This document shows positions 15,798 to 25,533 of a DNA stretch of 64,000 nucleotides, piece after piece. Each line of letters opens with the position of its first letter. Within the stretch, counting starts at the first letter, position 1. The DNA is taken from positions 18,043 to 82,042 of the forward strand of contig JAGATQ010000015.1 of assembly GCA_017621205.1 (NCBI GenBank). Reading direction: 5' to 3'. This stretch comes from Lachnospira sp. (lineage in GTDB: Bacteria; Bacillota; Clostridia; Lachnospirales; Lachnospiraceae). Under the pieces are notes generated by a model. That model was not told the origin of the DNA. It saw only the letters and a list, made by a program, of their open reading frames with translations, and made no database searches. Both the position numbers and the translations under genes were made by a program.

Positions 15798-18436
15798 TAC
15801 TGAATCTGCCCCTCTAAAACAGCAGCTGCTTCTTTTAATGCGTCCTCAATTCCCTGTGGATTCTTACCGCCTGCCTGTGCCATGTTCGGTTTTCCACCGC
15901 CGCCGCCGCCAACCTTGGCAGCAGCCGCCTTAATCAGATTGCCTGCATGGGCACCCTTAGCCATGGCAGAATCCGTTGCCATCGCTACAAGGCTTACCTT
16001 ATCTGCTCCCTGTGCACTCGCAAGAACAATCACACCATCACTAAGCTTCTCCTTTAACTGGTCACCAAGGGTACGAAGGGCATTCATGTCAACATCCTTT
16101 AAAGCTACTGGAAGGAATCGCACACCCTTAATCTCTGTGACATTACTCATCACATCTCCCATGGACTCTCCTGCCAGCTTATTCTTCAGTGAGTCATTCT
16201 CTGACCGCAATTCCTTGATTTCCTTTTCCAGTGAAGCAATCTTTTCGGAAAGCTTTAAAGGCTCTGTCTTAGCAGTCTTTGCCGCTTCATTTAGCATTGC
16301 CTCCATCTTCTCATAATATTCAAAAACACCCTCTCCGGTTATCGCCTCAATACGCCGTACACCGGAAGCAATTCCCGCCTCTGATATAATTTTGAAACGG
16401 GATATACTGGCGGTATTTGCCACATGGGTACCACCACAAAGCTCGATGGAGTATCCCCCCATATCAACGACGCGGACGACATCCCCATACTTCTCATCAA
16501 ACAGCGCCATCGCTCCTGTCTTCTTGGCTTCCTCGATGGTCATTTCCTTCGTTACCACCTTATAATCTGCCCGGATTGCGGCATTCACCAGCTCCTCCAC
16601 CTTGGAAATCTCCTCCGATGACATCGGTGAGAAGTGGGAAAAATCAAAACGAAGACGGTTCGGGGTAACCAGGGAACCCTTCTGCTTAACATGCTCTCCT
16701 AACACCGTTTTCAATGCTTTTTGCAACAGATGGGTTGCACTATGATTACAGCAGGTATTCCCTCTGCTCTCATCAGAAACTGTAAGGGTAACCTCATCTC
16801 CCACCTTGAATACACCAGACTCAACAACACCTACATGTCCAATCTTGCCTCCCTTTAAGTGAATGGTATCCTTCACAATAAATCTGGCATCGGAACGGGT
16901 AATGACACCAATATCTCCCTGCTGTCCACCCATCGTACCGTAAAACGGCGTTTCCTCTACAATGATTGTTGCCTCATCCTCTGCTACAATTGCTTCTACA
17001 ATGGAATCGGTTGTCAAAACTGTAATCTTAGACTTCGCCTCAAGCGTGTCATAGCCCACAAAGGTACTGGTGATATTGACGTCAATGTCATCGTATACCG
17101 TCGCATCTGCTCCCATATAATTCGTGGTTTTCCGTGCATTACGTGCCGTATCCTTCTGCACCTGCATGCATTGCTCAAAGCCCTTTTCATCCACGAAAAA
17201 GCCCTTCTCCTCGAGTATCTCCATCGTCAAATCCAGCGGAAAACCATACGTATCATAGAGTTTAAATGCCTTCTCTCCAGATAAGGTCTTAGCCTTCTCT
17301 TCCTCAAGCTCTTTGGCATAATCATTTAAAATAGCAAGTCCCTGGTCGATGGTCTTATTAAACTGCTCCTCCTCCTGATTCAGCACCTTAAAGATAAATG
17401 CCTGATTCTCGAAAAGCTCTGGATAACCGTCCTTGGAACCTGCAATTACAGTTTCAGAAAGCTTGGCTAAGAAATTGCCCTCTATCCCAAGCTTTCTTCC
17501 ATGTCTTGCGGCACGCCTTATTAAACGTCGGAGTACATAGCCTCTTCCCTCGTTCGTTGGCATAATACCATCGGAAATCATAAAGGTAGCCGAGCGGATA
17601 TGGTCTGTAATTAGACGAATCGACACATCATCATCATAGTTTTCCTGATAGACCTTACCACAAAATTCACATACCTTATTCCGCAATGCCTGAATAGTGT
17701 CTACATCAAAAATAGAATCCACATCCTGTACAACGACTGCCAGACGCTCTAAGCCCATTCCGGTATCGATATTTTTGTTGGTAAGCTCCTCATAATTGTT
17801 ATGTCCATCATTATTAAACTGGGTAAACACGTTATTCCAGACCTCCATATAGCGGTCACAATCACAGCCCACCTTACAGTCCGGCTTACCACAGCCATAT
17901 TTTTCACCACGGTCATAATATATCTCAGAACATGGGCCACAAGGACCTGCCCCATGCTCCCAGAAATTATCCTCCTTGCCAAAACGGCTGATGCGGTCAG
18001 CGTCAATACCAATCTCCTTATTCCAAATATCAAATGCCTCATCGTCCTCCTCATAAACAGAAGGATAAAGACGCTCCTTTGGAAGTCCGATGACCTCAGT
18101 TAAAAACTCCCAGCTCCAGGCAATCGCCTCATGCTTAAAATAGTCTCCAAAGGAGAAATTGCCAAGCATTTCAAAAAAAGTACCGTGTCTTGCCGTCTTA
18201 CCAACATTTTCAATATCTCCGGTACGGATACATTTCTGGCAGGTGGTAATCCTCGTCCTTGGAGGAATCTCCTGTCCGGTAAAGTATGGCTTTAACGGCG
18301 CCATACCTGCATTTATCAGCAATAAGCTCTTATCGTTTTGAGGAACAAGGGAAAAGCTGTTCAGACGCAGATGATCCTTGCTCTCAAAAAAGGATAGATA
18401 CATTTCTCTTAACTCATTTACTCCATACTTCTTCAT
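15797..18436 (-). CDS. alaS: Alanine-tRNA ligase
   Basis: AlaS charges tRNA-Ala. The 879-residue protein has the class II catalytic core with INAGMAPLKPYFTGQEIPP, TGMGLERL and GYVLRRLIRRAARHG. The editing domain has HSATHLLQKAL (HxxxH) and CGGTHVANT, and a C-Ala domain holds VGGGGGGKPNMAQAGG. Length is normal. AAGGAGG lies 10 bases before the start. It follows the His fusion gene by about 82 bases containing a small ATCCGG/CCGGAT hairpin but no T-box, and it is overlapped by the CapA-like gene downstream. Confidence 0.98.
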   Translation of the reverse strand: MKKYGVNELREMYLSFFESKDHLRLNSFSLVPQNDKSLLLINAGMAPLKPYFTGQEIPPRTRITTCQKCIRTGDIENVGKTARHGTFFEMLGNFSFGDYFKHEAIAWSWEFLTEVIGLPKERLYPSVYEEDDEAFDIWNKEIGIDADRISRFGKEDNFWEHGAGPCGPCSEIYYDRGEKYGCGKPDCKVGCDCDRYMEVWNNVFTQFNNDGHNNYEELTNKNIDTGMGLERLAVVVQDVDSIFDVDTIQALRNKVCEFCGKVYQENYDDDVSIRLITDHIRSATFMISDGIMPTNEGRGYVLRRLIRRAARHGRKLGIEGNFLAKLSETVIAGSKDGYPELFENQAFIFKVLNQEEEQFNKTIDQGLAILNDYAKELEEEKAKTLSGEKAFKLYDTYGFPLDLTMEILEEKGFFVDEKGFEQCMQVQKDTARNARKTTNYMGADATVYDDIDVNITSTFVGYDTLEAKSKITVLTTDSIVEAIVAEDEATIIVEETPFYGTMGGQQGDIGVITRSDARFIVKDTIHLKGGKIGHVGVVESGVFKVGDEVTLTVSDESRGNTCCNHSATHLLQKALKTVLGEHVKQKGSLVTPNRLRFDFSHFSPMSSEEISKVEELVNAAIRADYKVVTKEMTIEEAKKTGAMALFDEKYGDVVRVVDMGGYSIELCGGTHVANTASISRFKIISEAGIASGVRRIEAITGEGVFEYYEKMEAMLNEAAKTAKTEPLKLSEKIASLEKEIKELRSENDSLKNKLAGESMGDVMSNVTEIKGVRFLPVALKDVDMNALRTLGDQLKEKLSDGVIVLASAQGADKVSLVAMATDSAMAKGAHAGNLIKAAAAKVGGGGGGKPNMAQAGGKNPQGIEDALKEAAAVLEGQIQ

Positions 18437-18518
18437 ATCAGTTTTGTCCTCCTTATCCGGGTATGATCCGGATTTCTTTCAGGCAAAATAAGCCCCGGTT
18501 AAAAATCACTATCGCAGA

Positions 18519-19781
18519 CTATCTTCTTTCTGCCAGCTCGTCCGTAATATCCTTCCATGACAGACCACGCTCTGCCATTAATACCATAATATGGTACAGG
18601 AAATCAGAAATCTCATATTTTAATTCATCGGAATCCGGATTCTTGGCAGCAATGACAATCTCCGTTATCTCTTCCCCTACCTTTTTAAGGATTTTGTCGA
18701 TTCCCTTATTAAAAAGGTAATTCGTATAAGAGCCATCCTTCGGATGCTCCCTTCTATCTAAAATGACCTGGAATACATCCTCAAATACCGTCAGTGGGTT
18801 CGTATCATCATATTCCTTTCTTACCAAATCCGTAAAAAAGCAGGTCGGGCTTCCGGTGTGGCATGCCGGACCAATCTGGGACACCTTCGCTAAAATCGTA
18901 TCCTTATCACAATCAATCTGTAACGACTTTACAAATTGATAATGTCCGCTTGTCTCTCCCTTCGTCCAAAGCGTCTGCCGGCTGCGGCTATAGTAGGTCA
19001 TCCTTCCGGTCTCGATGGTCTTTGCAAAGGATTCCTCATTCATATAAGCAACCATCAAAACCTCTCCCGTCTTATAGTGCTGTACCACCGTCGGAACAAG
19101 ACCATGCCCATCTGTCTTAAAGGTATCAAAGCTTAAGGCACTTTCAAAGGTGTTGACATTGAGATGCTCTAATGCACAGACCTGTTTTACCTCCATAATG
19201 TCAACCAACTCCTCCGTATACAGGGAGATAGCATCTGCATCCGTATCCTCAAGCATTGCTGCTACACCGTGTGCCGTATCATAAAGAATAGACACGATAA
19301 CCGGAATCTTAACCGCCTGTGTAATCTGCCTGGCAGCCTTTTTGTAGCTTTTTTCCTCACTGCCAAGCAAAAGAAGCTGTCCCGCACCGAGAGCCTGTAC
19401 CTTCTTCGCCCACTCCACGCTGTCCTTCTGGTCTAAATCAATCGTAACAATAATGCGGTCGCTTCCAAAGCGTTCCGCAATCTCTTTCACAATATTAGGA
19501 TTGGCAATGACAGCCGACTTTAAACATACCTTGGCAGCTCCGGCATAAAGTACCTTCTTGGCATCCTCCAGATTTTTAATCCCCCCACAGACAAGCAGAG
19601 GGATATCTGTCGCCTTGGCAATCTCTTTAATCAAGGCAATATTCGGCTCCCTGCCCTCTCTCGTAGCAGCACTATCAAAAAATGCAATCTCATCCGCACC
19701 GCAATCATTATAATACCTTGCCATCTCAAGTGGATTTTCCATGCTTAATTTAGGAATCATCTTAATGTACTCGTACTCCAT
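18519..19781 (-). CDS. hisIE: HisF-like domain fused to phosphoribosyl-AMP cyclohydrolase/phosphoribosyl-ATP pyrophosphatase (HisIE)
   Basis: The 420-residue protein has three parts. Residues 1 to about 215 form a HisA/HisF-type beta/alpha barrel ([45 protein letters not shown]). The next ~105 form HisI, with [29 protein letters not shown] and [12 protein letters not shown], including the zinc cysteines. The last ~95 form HisE ([36 protein letters not shown]). HisI and HisE catalyse histidine steps 3 and 2. In the barrel the catalytic Asp at the end of strand 1 (IPCLDV in HisF) is missing, as IPKLSM is found, so that domain is probably structural or regulatory. It follows hisB by 26 bases. 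Confidence 0.9.
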   Translation of the reverse strand: MEYEYIKMIPKLSMENPLEMARYYNDCGADEIAFFDSAATREGREPNIALIKEIAKATDIPLLVCGGIKNLEDAKKVLYAGAAKVCLKSAVIANPNIVKEIAERFGSDRIIVTIDLDQKDSVEWAKKVQALGAGQLLLLGSEEKSYKKAARQITQAVKIPVIVSILYDTAHGVAAMLEDTDADAISLYTEELVDIMEVKQVCALEHLNVNTFESALSFDTFKTDGHGLVPTVVQHYKTGEVLMVAYMNEESFAKTIETGRMTYYSRSRQTLWTKGETSGHYQFVKSLQIDCDKDTILAKVSQIGPACHTGSPTCFFTDLVRKEYDDTNPLTVFEDVFQVILDRREHPKDGSYTNYLFNKGIDKILKKVGEEITEIVIAAKNPDSDELKYEISDFLYHIMVLMAERGLSWKDITDELAERR

Positions 19782-19807
19782 AGACCTATCCTCTCTTTCT
19801 TTATCTG

Positions 19808-20404
19808 TTATGCTTCCAGTGTCCCCTTCGTCGAAAGCACGCTGTCAATGCGGCTGTCTAACGACGTTGCTTCATCCAGTGCCTTTGCAAATGCCTTAAA
19901 AACTGCCTCTATAATATGGTGGTTGTTGGTTCCATCCATGTGCTTAAAGTGAATATTCATTCCGGCACTATAGGAAACAGCATAGAAAAACTCATGCAGC
20001 ATCTCCGTGTCAAAATAACCTACCCGGTCTGTGGTAAGCTTAATATCCTCCGACAGATAGGGCCTTCCGGAAATATCAATGGCACAAAGCACCAGCGTTT
20101 CATCCATCGGAAGAAGGAACGAACCAAACCGCTTCATCCCCTTTTTATCTCCACATGCCTTGCGGATTGCCTGTCCTAATACAATACCGGTATCCTCAAT
20201 GGTATGATGGCAGTCCACTACCAAATCTCCCTTTACGGTCACCTTCAAATCAAACATTCCATGCCTTGCAAAGCTATGAAGCATATGGTCAAAAAAACCA
20301 ATTCCCGTATTTATTGTTGCCTTACCACTTCCATCCAGATTCAGATCCAGACGGATATCTGTCTCTGCTGTCTTTCTTACAAGACTGATTTTCCTATCTG
20401 CCAT
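19808..20404 (-). CDS. hisB: Imidazoleglycerol-phosphate dehydratase
   Basis: HisB converts imidazoleglycerol phosphate to imidazoleacetol phosphate. The 198-residue monofunctional enzyme shows [13 protein letters not shown], the metal motifs [10 protein letters not shown] and [14 protein letters not shown], and [15 protein letters not shown] 20404 is chosen over an upstream in-frame ATG because [17 protein letters not shown] aligns with the family start. A good promoter sits at 20443-20471, immediately after the DUF2207 stop, so hisB and hisIE can be expressed independently of the genes inserted upstream. Confidence 0.95.
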   Translation of the reverse strand: MADRKISLVRKTAETDIRLDLNLDGSGKATINTGIGFFDHMLHSFARHGMFDLKVTVKGDLVVDCHHTIEDTGIVLGQAIRKACGDKKGMKRFGSFLLPMDETLVLCAIDISGRPYLSEDIKLTTDRVGYFDTEMLHEFFYAVSYSAGMNIHFKHMDGTNNHHIIEAVFKAFAKALDEATSLDSRIDSVLSTKGTLEA

Positions 20405-20442
20405 ATCACACCCACCCTTTTCTCTTAAATTATCTATCATAC

Positions 20443-20471
20443 AGTATACAAAAAAAAGCGTATTTTGTCCA
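20443..20471 (-). promoter_or_regulatory. SigA-type promoter of hisB-hisIE
   Basis: TGGACA (20466-20471) and TATACT (20443-20448) are 17 bases apart on the minus strand. A run of eight T lies in the spacer. The box starts two bases after the DUF2207 stop codon, and the leader to hisB is about 35 bases. Confidence 0.65.
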
Positions 20472-20473
20472 TA

Positions 20474-22399
20474 CTACCATGAACCGCCTCCGCCTCCGCC
20501 GGAGCCTCCTCCAGATGAACCGCCTCCGGAACCTCCGCTGCTTGACGGACTAGAGGACATGGCACTCTGGGCAGAACGCATTGTACTATTCATAAAGTGG
20601 TTAAACTCATGCATCGCAAAAGGAGTACTGCTATTATACCAATGAGGTGCCTCCAAGGCTATCGTCTCAAACCGTTTCATCCATGCATCCGATATTTTGA
20701 GTGCATAGGTATAGGGCAACACATTGTAAAAATACTCAGGATTCTGTTCTACAAGACTTTCCAATTGCTCCTTGTGTGCAGTTTCCAAAAATCTCTTAAA
20801 GCCTCTGATTCTCCCAAGCATTTCATTGCCAAAGGGAGTTCTCTTAGGCATAATTTTTAGGAAAAACAAGATTACGGCAATACAGATATACCCGATAATA
20901 TTCATCACCATATAGGTATCATCCAGCTTCAGAATGGGAAGAACCGTAAGACACCATGGCAGACCTCCCCAAATCAAGCCCATTAATATGAATATAAACT
21001 CTTTCCAGCCACCCATAAAGTAGCCAATCATCATCCCCAGACCTGTAATCGAAAATATTAAAACAAATGGTAATGACTCTTTCTCTCCCAGATTTAATAT
21101 TGGAACAACTGTAATCATACAATAGATTGCAATTATCATCAATACAAGCCATTTATTTTTTCCACTTGCAGAGGATTCAAATATTTTTTTCTTATTTTTC
21201 CTTGCATTCAGTTTTCTATGGATATTATTTATTGTAGTGTAGAATCTATCATACAAATCCTTCTGCGTTACCGCATCTTTCCTCTTAAAAAGCCCTTCAA
21301 AAAATAATGCCTCGATTTCATTCCCACCAATATACTCTTTCTCCTTTACAATCCTGAAGTCCTTTGATTTGGAGAACAGCCCCTTTTTCTCTATCTCTTC
21401 AATCCGAAGATATCCCTTATCTGCAAGGTAAATCAACAGGGATATTATCCCCTCCTTACCCGGTTTACCATCATGCATAAATGCAATCTCCGCAGAATTA
21501 TACCCCTCTGGGGGATAAAACTCTACTGTTTCAACGACCTCGTCATCCTTGCCGAATTTTGCCCACAAAAGACCTGCAATCACAACAAAAATAATACATA
21601 CAGCAATAATCAGAACCGGAAGGAAAGAAAAGCCAATACCGGCACCTACAAAATAACCCTCCGGCAGGGTTAAACGTACTGTCAATGCCTGCCCTGCTGC
21701 AAGAGTATCTTTAAAAGTACCATTAATCGTAGTGCCATCTACCGCATAGATAACCTTAGAGCTGTCAACCGTACCAACATAACCACTCGAAAAGCCAAGA
21801 GAGCTTGCATCAAATTCCTTCGGCATATGTATGCTAAAGGTTACTCCACTGATATTCGTATCCCACTCACTGCCAATCAGGTTAAAATAAAGCTCATCCG
21901 CATCCTTTAATGGGTCCTTTCCTATATTGTAGGTGTAGCCAATTGTATAGGAATGCTCCCCAGTAAGAGTAGTACCCGCATCCCCAATCTTTATCACCTC
22001 ATATCCATTTTGTCTCTCATTAGTATATTGCTCACTCACCGTAATACCCGATATCTCTGCTCTGTTGCGGGACTTCGTTCCATCCAGCCTGTTTACCGAA
22101 TTACTTAATGGGAGCTTACGAAAAATTCCATGCTTGTCTACATAAAAATTCGTCGTTATCGTCTCCTGAATCGTAAACGTATTATTCTCATGAACCGTCA
22201 TATCAATATGGTAGCCCTTTATCTCATATTCACTGGATGCATCCTCTGCACCACTGACGGTTTGGACAGCCTTCATCGTAGGGTGCGGGGAAGCTCCACG
22301 CATTAAAATCATGCCCGGCAGACAAAGCAGCATGACAAAAATAAAGATATAGGAAAGCAATTTTCTCTTGTTACCTTTTAAACACCAATCTTTTTTCAT
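20474..22399 (-). CDS. DUF2207 family membrane protein
   Basis: The 641-residue product has an N-terminal signal/anchor (KLLSYIFIFVMLLCLPGMIL). A DUF2207 extracytoplasmic beta domain follows (YEIKGYHIDMTVHENNTFTIQETIT... up to residue ~245), then a membrane helix near 260-285 and a cytoplasmic part starting VEFYPPEGYNSAEIAFMHDG. Further helices lie around residues 410-500, and the tail is rich in Gly and Ser and ends GGGGGGSW. This arrangement is standard for DUF2207 proteins, which are very often encoded beside LemA. The function is unknown; an envelope-stress role has been suggested for LemA partners. It starts one base after the lemA stop, so the two are translationally linked. The pair interrupts the his locus. 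Confidence 0.9.
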   Translation of the reverse strand: MKKDWCLKGNKRKLLSYIFIFVMLLCLPGMILMRGASPHPTMKAVQTVSGAEDASSEYEIKGYHIDMTVHENNTFTIQETITTNFYVDKHGIFRKLPLSNSVNRLDGTKSRNRAEISGITVSEQYTNERQNGYEVIKIGDAGTTLTGEHSYTIGYTYNIGKDPLKDADELYFNLIGSEWDTNISGVTFSIHMPKEFDASSLGFSSGYVGTVDSSKVIYAVDGTTINGTFKDTLAAGQALTVRLTLPEGYFVGAGIGFSFLPVLIIAVCIIFVVIAGLLWAKFGKDDEVVETVEFYPPEGYNSAEIAFMHDGKPGKEGIISLLIYLADKGYLRIEEIEKKGLFSKSKDFRIVKEKEYIGGNEIEALFFEGLFKRKDAVTQKDLYDRFYTTINNIHRKLNARKNKKKIFESSASGKNKWLVLMIIAIYCMITVVPILNLGEKESLPFVLIFSITGLGMMIGYFMGGWKEFIFILMGLIWGGLPWCLTVLPILKLDDTYMVMNIIGYICIAVILFFLKIMPKRTPFGNEMLGRIRGFKRFLETAHKEQLESLVEQNPEYFYNVLPYTYALKISDAWMKRFETIALEAPHWYNSSTPFAMHEFNHFMNSTMRSAQSAMSSSPSSSGGSGGGSSGGGSGGGGGGSW

Positions 22400-22400
22400 A

Positions 22401-22976
22401 CTAAAATTCCACCTTTACATTCTGCTTTTCCTCAGTTTCAATCTCGAACATATTATATTCCTTGAAACCAAACATAGAAGCCACTAAATTACTCGGAAAC
22501 ATCTGCACCTTAGTGTTCATTTTTCGCACCGCACCATTGTAATATTTCCTGCTATTGGCAATATCCTCCTCAACCCTTGCCAGGTTCTGGCTTAAATCCA
22601 AAAAATTCTGACTCGCCTTAAGCTCCGGATAATTCTCCGCAATTGCCATAATTTTAGAAAGCCCCTGTGTAAGCTGTTCATTCACGTTGATTTTTTTCTC
22701 TGCAGAAAGCTGGTCATAGCTTGTGGTACGCAAAGAAGTAATCTGCATAAACGTTTCCTTCTCATGCTTCGCATACCCCTTAACAACCTCCACCAGATTA
22801 GGAACCAGATCCCAGCGTTTCTTCAGATAGACATCCATCGTAGAAAACGCTTCCAGCACAATGTTGCGTGTCTTAACCAGACTATTATAGGTTATCCCGA
22901 CATAGATAGCGCATAGAATAACCAGAAAAATTAAGACACCAAATATCATGATTCCAATTGATAGTAATGAATACAT
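22401..22976 (-). CDS. lemA: LemA family protein
   Basis: This 191-residue protein has one N-terminal helix, then the LemA domain: YNSLVKTRNIVLEAFSTMDVYLKKRWDLVPNLVEVVKGYAKHE, SLRTTSYDQLSAEKKINV, NYPELKASQNFLDLSQNLARVEEDIANSRKYYN and FPSNLVASMFGF. LemA proteins expose a short N terminus outside and a helical bundle inside the membrane; biochemical function is not settled. AAAGGAGGCGATAAC precedes the ATG. Its promoter appears to take its -35 box from the outer arm of a Family II element. It is paired with DUF2207 downstream. Confidence 0.92.
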   Translation of the reverse strand: MYSLLSIGIMIFGVLIFLVILCAIYVGITYNSLVKTRNIVLEAFSTMDVYLKKRWDLVPNLVEVVKGYAKHEKETFMQITSLRTTSYDQLSAEKKINVNEQLTQGLSKIMAIAENYPELKASQNFLDLSQNLARVEEDIANSRKYYNGAVRKMNTKVQMFPSNLVASMFGFKEYNMFEIETEEKQNVKVEF

Positions 22977-22998
22977 GTTATCGCCTCCTTTTGTCTTT

Positions 22999-23028
22999 AT
23001 TATATTTTAGATTTTAAGCATTTGTGAA
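22999..23028 (-). promoter_or_regulatory. Promoter of lemA-DUF2207, -35 box inside a Family II arm
   Basis: TTCACA (23023-23028) and a perfect TATAAT (22999-23004) are separated by 18 bases on the minus strand, about 23 bases before the lemA start. The -35 hexamer lies within the conserved outer arm (TTTGTGAAA) of the 23015-23165 element. Confidence 0.6.
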
Positions 23029-23165
23029 ATGCCTGGTTACTGATACGATAGTCATAATCTTATATAAATTTGCTTCGTTGTCCGAGCATAGCTCGGTACA
23101 AAGGCGCAAATTTATATAAGATTATGACTATCTGCCTGAGGAATGTAGGTTTCACAATTGCTCAC
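23015..23165 (+). repeat. Family II palindromic element, copy A
   Basis: A perfect 27-bp inverted repeat, GATAGTCATAATCTTATA... at 23047-23073 against 23106-23132, encloses a loop with its own CCGAG/CTCGG hairpin flanked by TTGT/ACAA. Degenerate outer arms (TTTGTGAAA) lie 32 bases further out on each side. The layout matches copies at 39243-39392 and 55176-55326 to within one base. Confidence 0.85.
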
Positions 23166-23266
23166 ATCATTTTATAAAGAGTTACATAAATCGTGTACAT
23201 AAAATTCTATAACCAGAACGAGTAATTGTGTCTTTGATAACAAAGGGACTATAGTAACTTCAAGTA

Positions 23267-23500
23267 GCATGGAATAAAGGTATGCTATAAATTGGTGACT
23301 TTGGAAGGGAATTAGTATTTCTTGATATTCCCGCAAAACATCCAGCAATTTCGGGACAAGGATGTCCCGAAAAGACGCCACTGAGCTCGGATGGCGAATT
23401 GGCGTCGGTTGCGTCACCAAATAATAACCTCATGGGAATATCATAGTAATCCTTATTCCCGGACACCGGAACCAATTCATAGTATACCTTTATTCCATGC
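23267..23500 (+). repeat. Family I palindromic element, copy 3
   Basis: Terminal repeats GCATGGAATAAAGGTAT are perfect over 17 bp and match 28 of 30 overall. The core has a 10-bp hairpin TTTCGGGACA/TGTCCCGAAA with AGGA loop and a GACGCCA/TGGCGTC hairpin. Outer flanks (GTAATTGTGT... at about 23222 and its complement ending near 23544) are also inverted, giving a fold-back of roughly 326 bp. Confidence 0.88.
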
Positions 23501-23584
23501 GGAGAAGAACTACCCAAATCCCTTTTTCCTTAAAACACAATTACTTGCCTTAGAACAACTTCCCCAGTGCAAAATTGAAGTAAC

Positions 23585-24877
23585 CTACCCCTCAAAGCGC
23601 ACCTTAATGGAATTGGCATGTGCCGTCAGCTGCTCTGATTCCGCAAACTTGATAATATCCTGGCTGATTGGCTTCAGTGCTTCCCTGCTATAATAGATAA
23701 CACTGGATTTCTTTATAAAATCATCCACGCTTAAGGGGGAGAAGAATTTCGCGGTTCCGTTGGTAGGCAGCACATGGTTCGGTCCTGCAAAGTAATCTCC
23801 TAACGGTTCCGAGCTATATTCACCAAGGAAAATCGCTCCTGCATTCTGAATCTTCGTCATAACATAAAATGGGTCCTTCGTCACAATCTCCAAATGCTCG
23901 GAGGCAATCTCATTGGCAATGTCAATCGCTTCCTGCAAATTCTTCGCTACCAGAAGATAACCGTAATTATCAAGGGATTTGCGGATAATATCGGCACGGG
24001 AAAGCTCCTTCAAATATCCTTCAATCTCTTCCTCCACTTTTTTAGCAATGTCCATGGAGGTGGTTACTAAAATGGCACTGGCAAGCTCATCATGCTCCGC
24101 CTGACTCAATAAATCCGCTGCCACATAATGTGGGTTGGCAGTCTCGTCTGCAATGACAAGAATCTCGCTCGGTCCCGCAATGGAATCAATGCTGACATGC
24201 CCATACACTGCTTTTTTGGCAAGGGCAACAAAGATATTACCCGGTCCCACAATTTTATCTACCTTGGGAATGGACTCCGTTCCATAAGCCATGGCACCGA
24301 TTGCCTGCGCTCCCCCGCACTTAAATACCCGGTCAACTCCTGCCTCCTTCGCTGCCACCAAGGTCGTAGCACAGACCTTGCCCTCAGCATTACACGGAGT
24401 ACACATGAAAATATTGGGCACCCCCGCCACCTTGGCAGGTACAATATTCATCAGCACGCTCGAAGGATACACCGCCTTTCCACCGGGGACATAGACACCA
24501 ACCTTATTAAGCGGGGTCACCTTCTGTCCAAGCATGGTTCCATTCGGCTGGGCATCAAACCAGCTGTTCTGTCGCTGCTTTTCATGAAAAACACGGATAT
24601 TTTCCAAGGCTTTTCTGATAATCACAATCAGACTCTCATCAACCTCGGCATAAGCTTCCTTAATCTCCTCCTCTGTCACCTCAACATTAGCAGAAGTAAT
24701 ATCCGCTTTATCAAACTGCTTTGTGTAGGAAAAAACTGCCTCGTCTTTCTTTGATCTGACATTTTCCAAAATCTCTTTTACCGTATTCTCATACTCTGTA
24801 TATTGGTTGGGACTTCTTTTTAATAAATCCTCCAGAATGCCCTCTACAGCATTCTCATTCACTTCAATAATTCTCAT
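23585..24877 (-). CDS. hisD: Histidinol dehydrogenase
   Basis: HisD oxidises histidinol to histidine in two NAD+-dependent steps using zinc. The 430-residue protein shows [74 protein letters not shown] and [26 protein letters not shown], including the Gln/His zinc region. ATG 24877 follows ATGGAGGTAAAC; the frame stays open far upstream through hisG, but that is an artefact. It starts 14 bases after hisG. Confidence 0.97.
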   Translation of the reverse strand: MRIIEVNENAVEGILEDLLKRSPNQYTEYENTVKEILENVRSKKDEAVFSYTKQFDKADITSANVEVTEEEIKEAYAEVDESLIVIIRKALENIRVFHEKQRQNSWFDAQPNGTMLGQKVTPLNKVGVYVPGGKAVYPSSVLMNIVPAKVAGVPNIFMCTPCNAEGKVCATTLVAAKEAGVDRVFKCGGAQAIGAMAYGTESIPKVDKIVGPGNIFVALAKKAVYGHVSIDSIAGPSEILVIADETANPHYVAADLLSQAEHDELASAILVTTSMDIAKKVEEEIEGYLKELSRADIIRKSLDNYGYLLVAKNLQEAIDIANEIASEHLEIVTKDPFYVMTKIQNAGAIFLGEYSSEPLGDYFAGPNHVLPTNGTAKFFSPLSVDDFIKKSSVIYYSREALKPISQDIIKFAESEQLTAHANSIKVRFEG

Positions 24878-24891
24878 GTTTACCTCCATTT

Positions 24892-25533
24892 CTAGTCTGT
24901 AATCAAATCCGAAAGCTTCGTTATCAGCGTATGAATCCGCTCCTGCTCCAGCTTCATGCTTACCTGGTTTACCACCACTCTCGCAGACAGTGGGCATATC
25001 TCCTCTAACACCGTCAATCCATTTTCCTTTAAGGTACTGCCCGTCTCCACAATATCCACAATTACCTCCGATAAACCAACAATCGGAGCTAATTCCACGG
25101 AACCATTCAGCTTTACAATCTCCACCGTCTGCTGCTTCACATTGTGAAAATAGTCCTTTGCCATATTGGGATACTTGGAAGCAACCCGGAGCATCGCATG
25201 GGAATTCAACAGCTCTCTTGCAGATTCCGGTCCACAGACACACATCCGGCATTTGCCAAAGCCTAAGTCCAATACCTCGTAGAGATTCCTGCCCTCCTCT
25301 AATATGGTGTCCTTTCCGACGATTCCAATATCAGCAGCACCATATTCCACATAAGTAGGCACATCTCCCGCCTTGGCAAGGAAAAACTTCAGCTTTAACT
25401 CCTCATTGACAAATATCAGCTTCCTGGTATCCTTATCCTTCATCTCCTCACAGGTAATGCCAATCTGCTCCATCAATGCCATCGCCTGCTTTGCAAGCCT
25501 GCCCTTAGCTAGGGCAAAGGTCAAATATTTCAT
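24892..25533 (-). CDS. hisG: ATP phosphoribosyltransferase catalytic subunit, short form
   Basis: HisG commits ATP and PRPP to histidine synthesis. The 213-residue product reads [47 protein letters not shown] and [28 protein letters not shown]. It lacks the C-terminal regulatory domain, so it is the HisGS type, which needs HisZ for activity and histidine feedback. Its start overlaps the hisZ stop by four bases, fitting a hetero-octamer encoded as a coupled pair. Confidence 0.97.
   Translation of the reverse strand: MKYLTFALAKGRLAKQAMALMEQIGITCEEMKDKDTRKLIFVNEELKLKFFLAKAGDVPTYVEYGAADIGIVGKDTILEEGRNLYEVLDLGFGKCRMCVCGPESARELLNSHAMLRVASKYPNMAKDYFHNVKQQTVEIVKLNGSVELAPIVGLSEVIVDIVETGSTLKENGLTVLEEICPLSARVVVNQVSMKLEQERIHTLITKLSDLITD

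Larger units (their letters stand above)
22977..23584. other. 608-bp gene-free interval between hisD and lemA
   Basis: The interval holds the lemA promoter, a complete Family II element (23015-23165) and a Family I element (23267-23500) whose outer inverted flanks extend to about 23220-23545. Reading frames across it encode only repeat-derived peptides and I do not call them genes. It marks the 5' boundary of the lemA-DUF2207 insertion in the his locus. Confidence 0.8.

Noticed and set aside
18437..18518. T-box or other tRNA-sensing leader before alaS
   Set aside because: Only 82 bases are available and no T-box sequence or specifier stem is present; just a small hairpin.
20474..20560. Frameshift or degeneration at the Gly/Ser tail of the DUF2207 protein
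   Set aside because: Gly-rich tails are normal for this family and the frame is clean to the stop.
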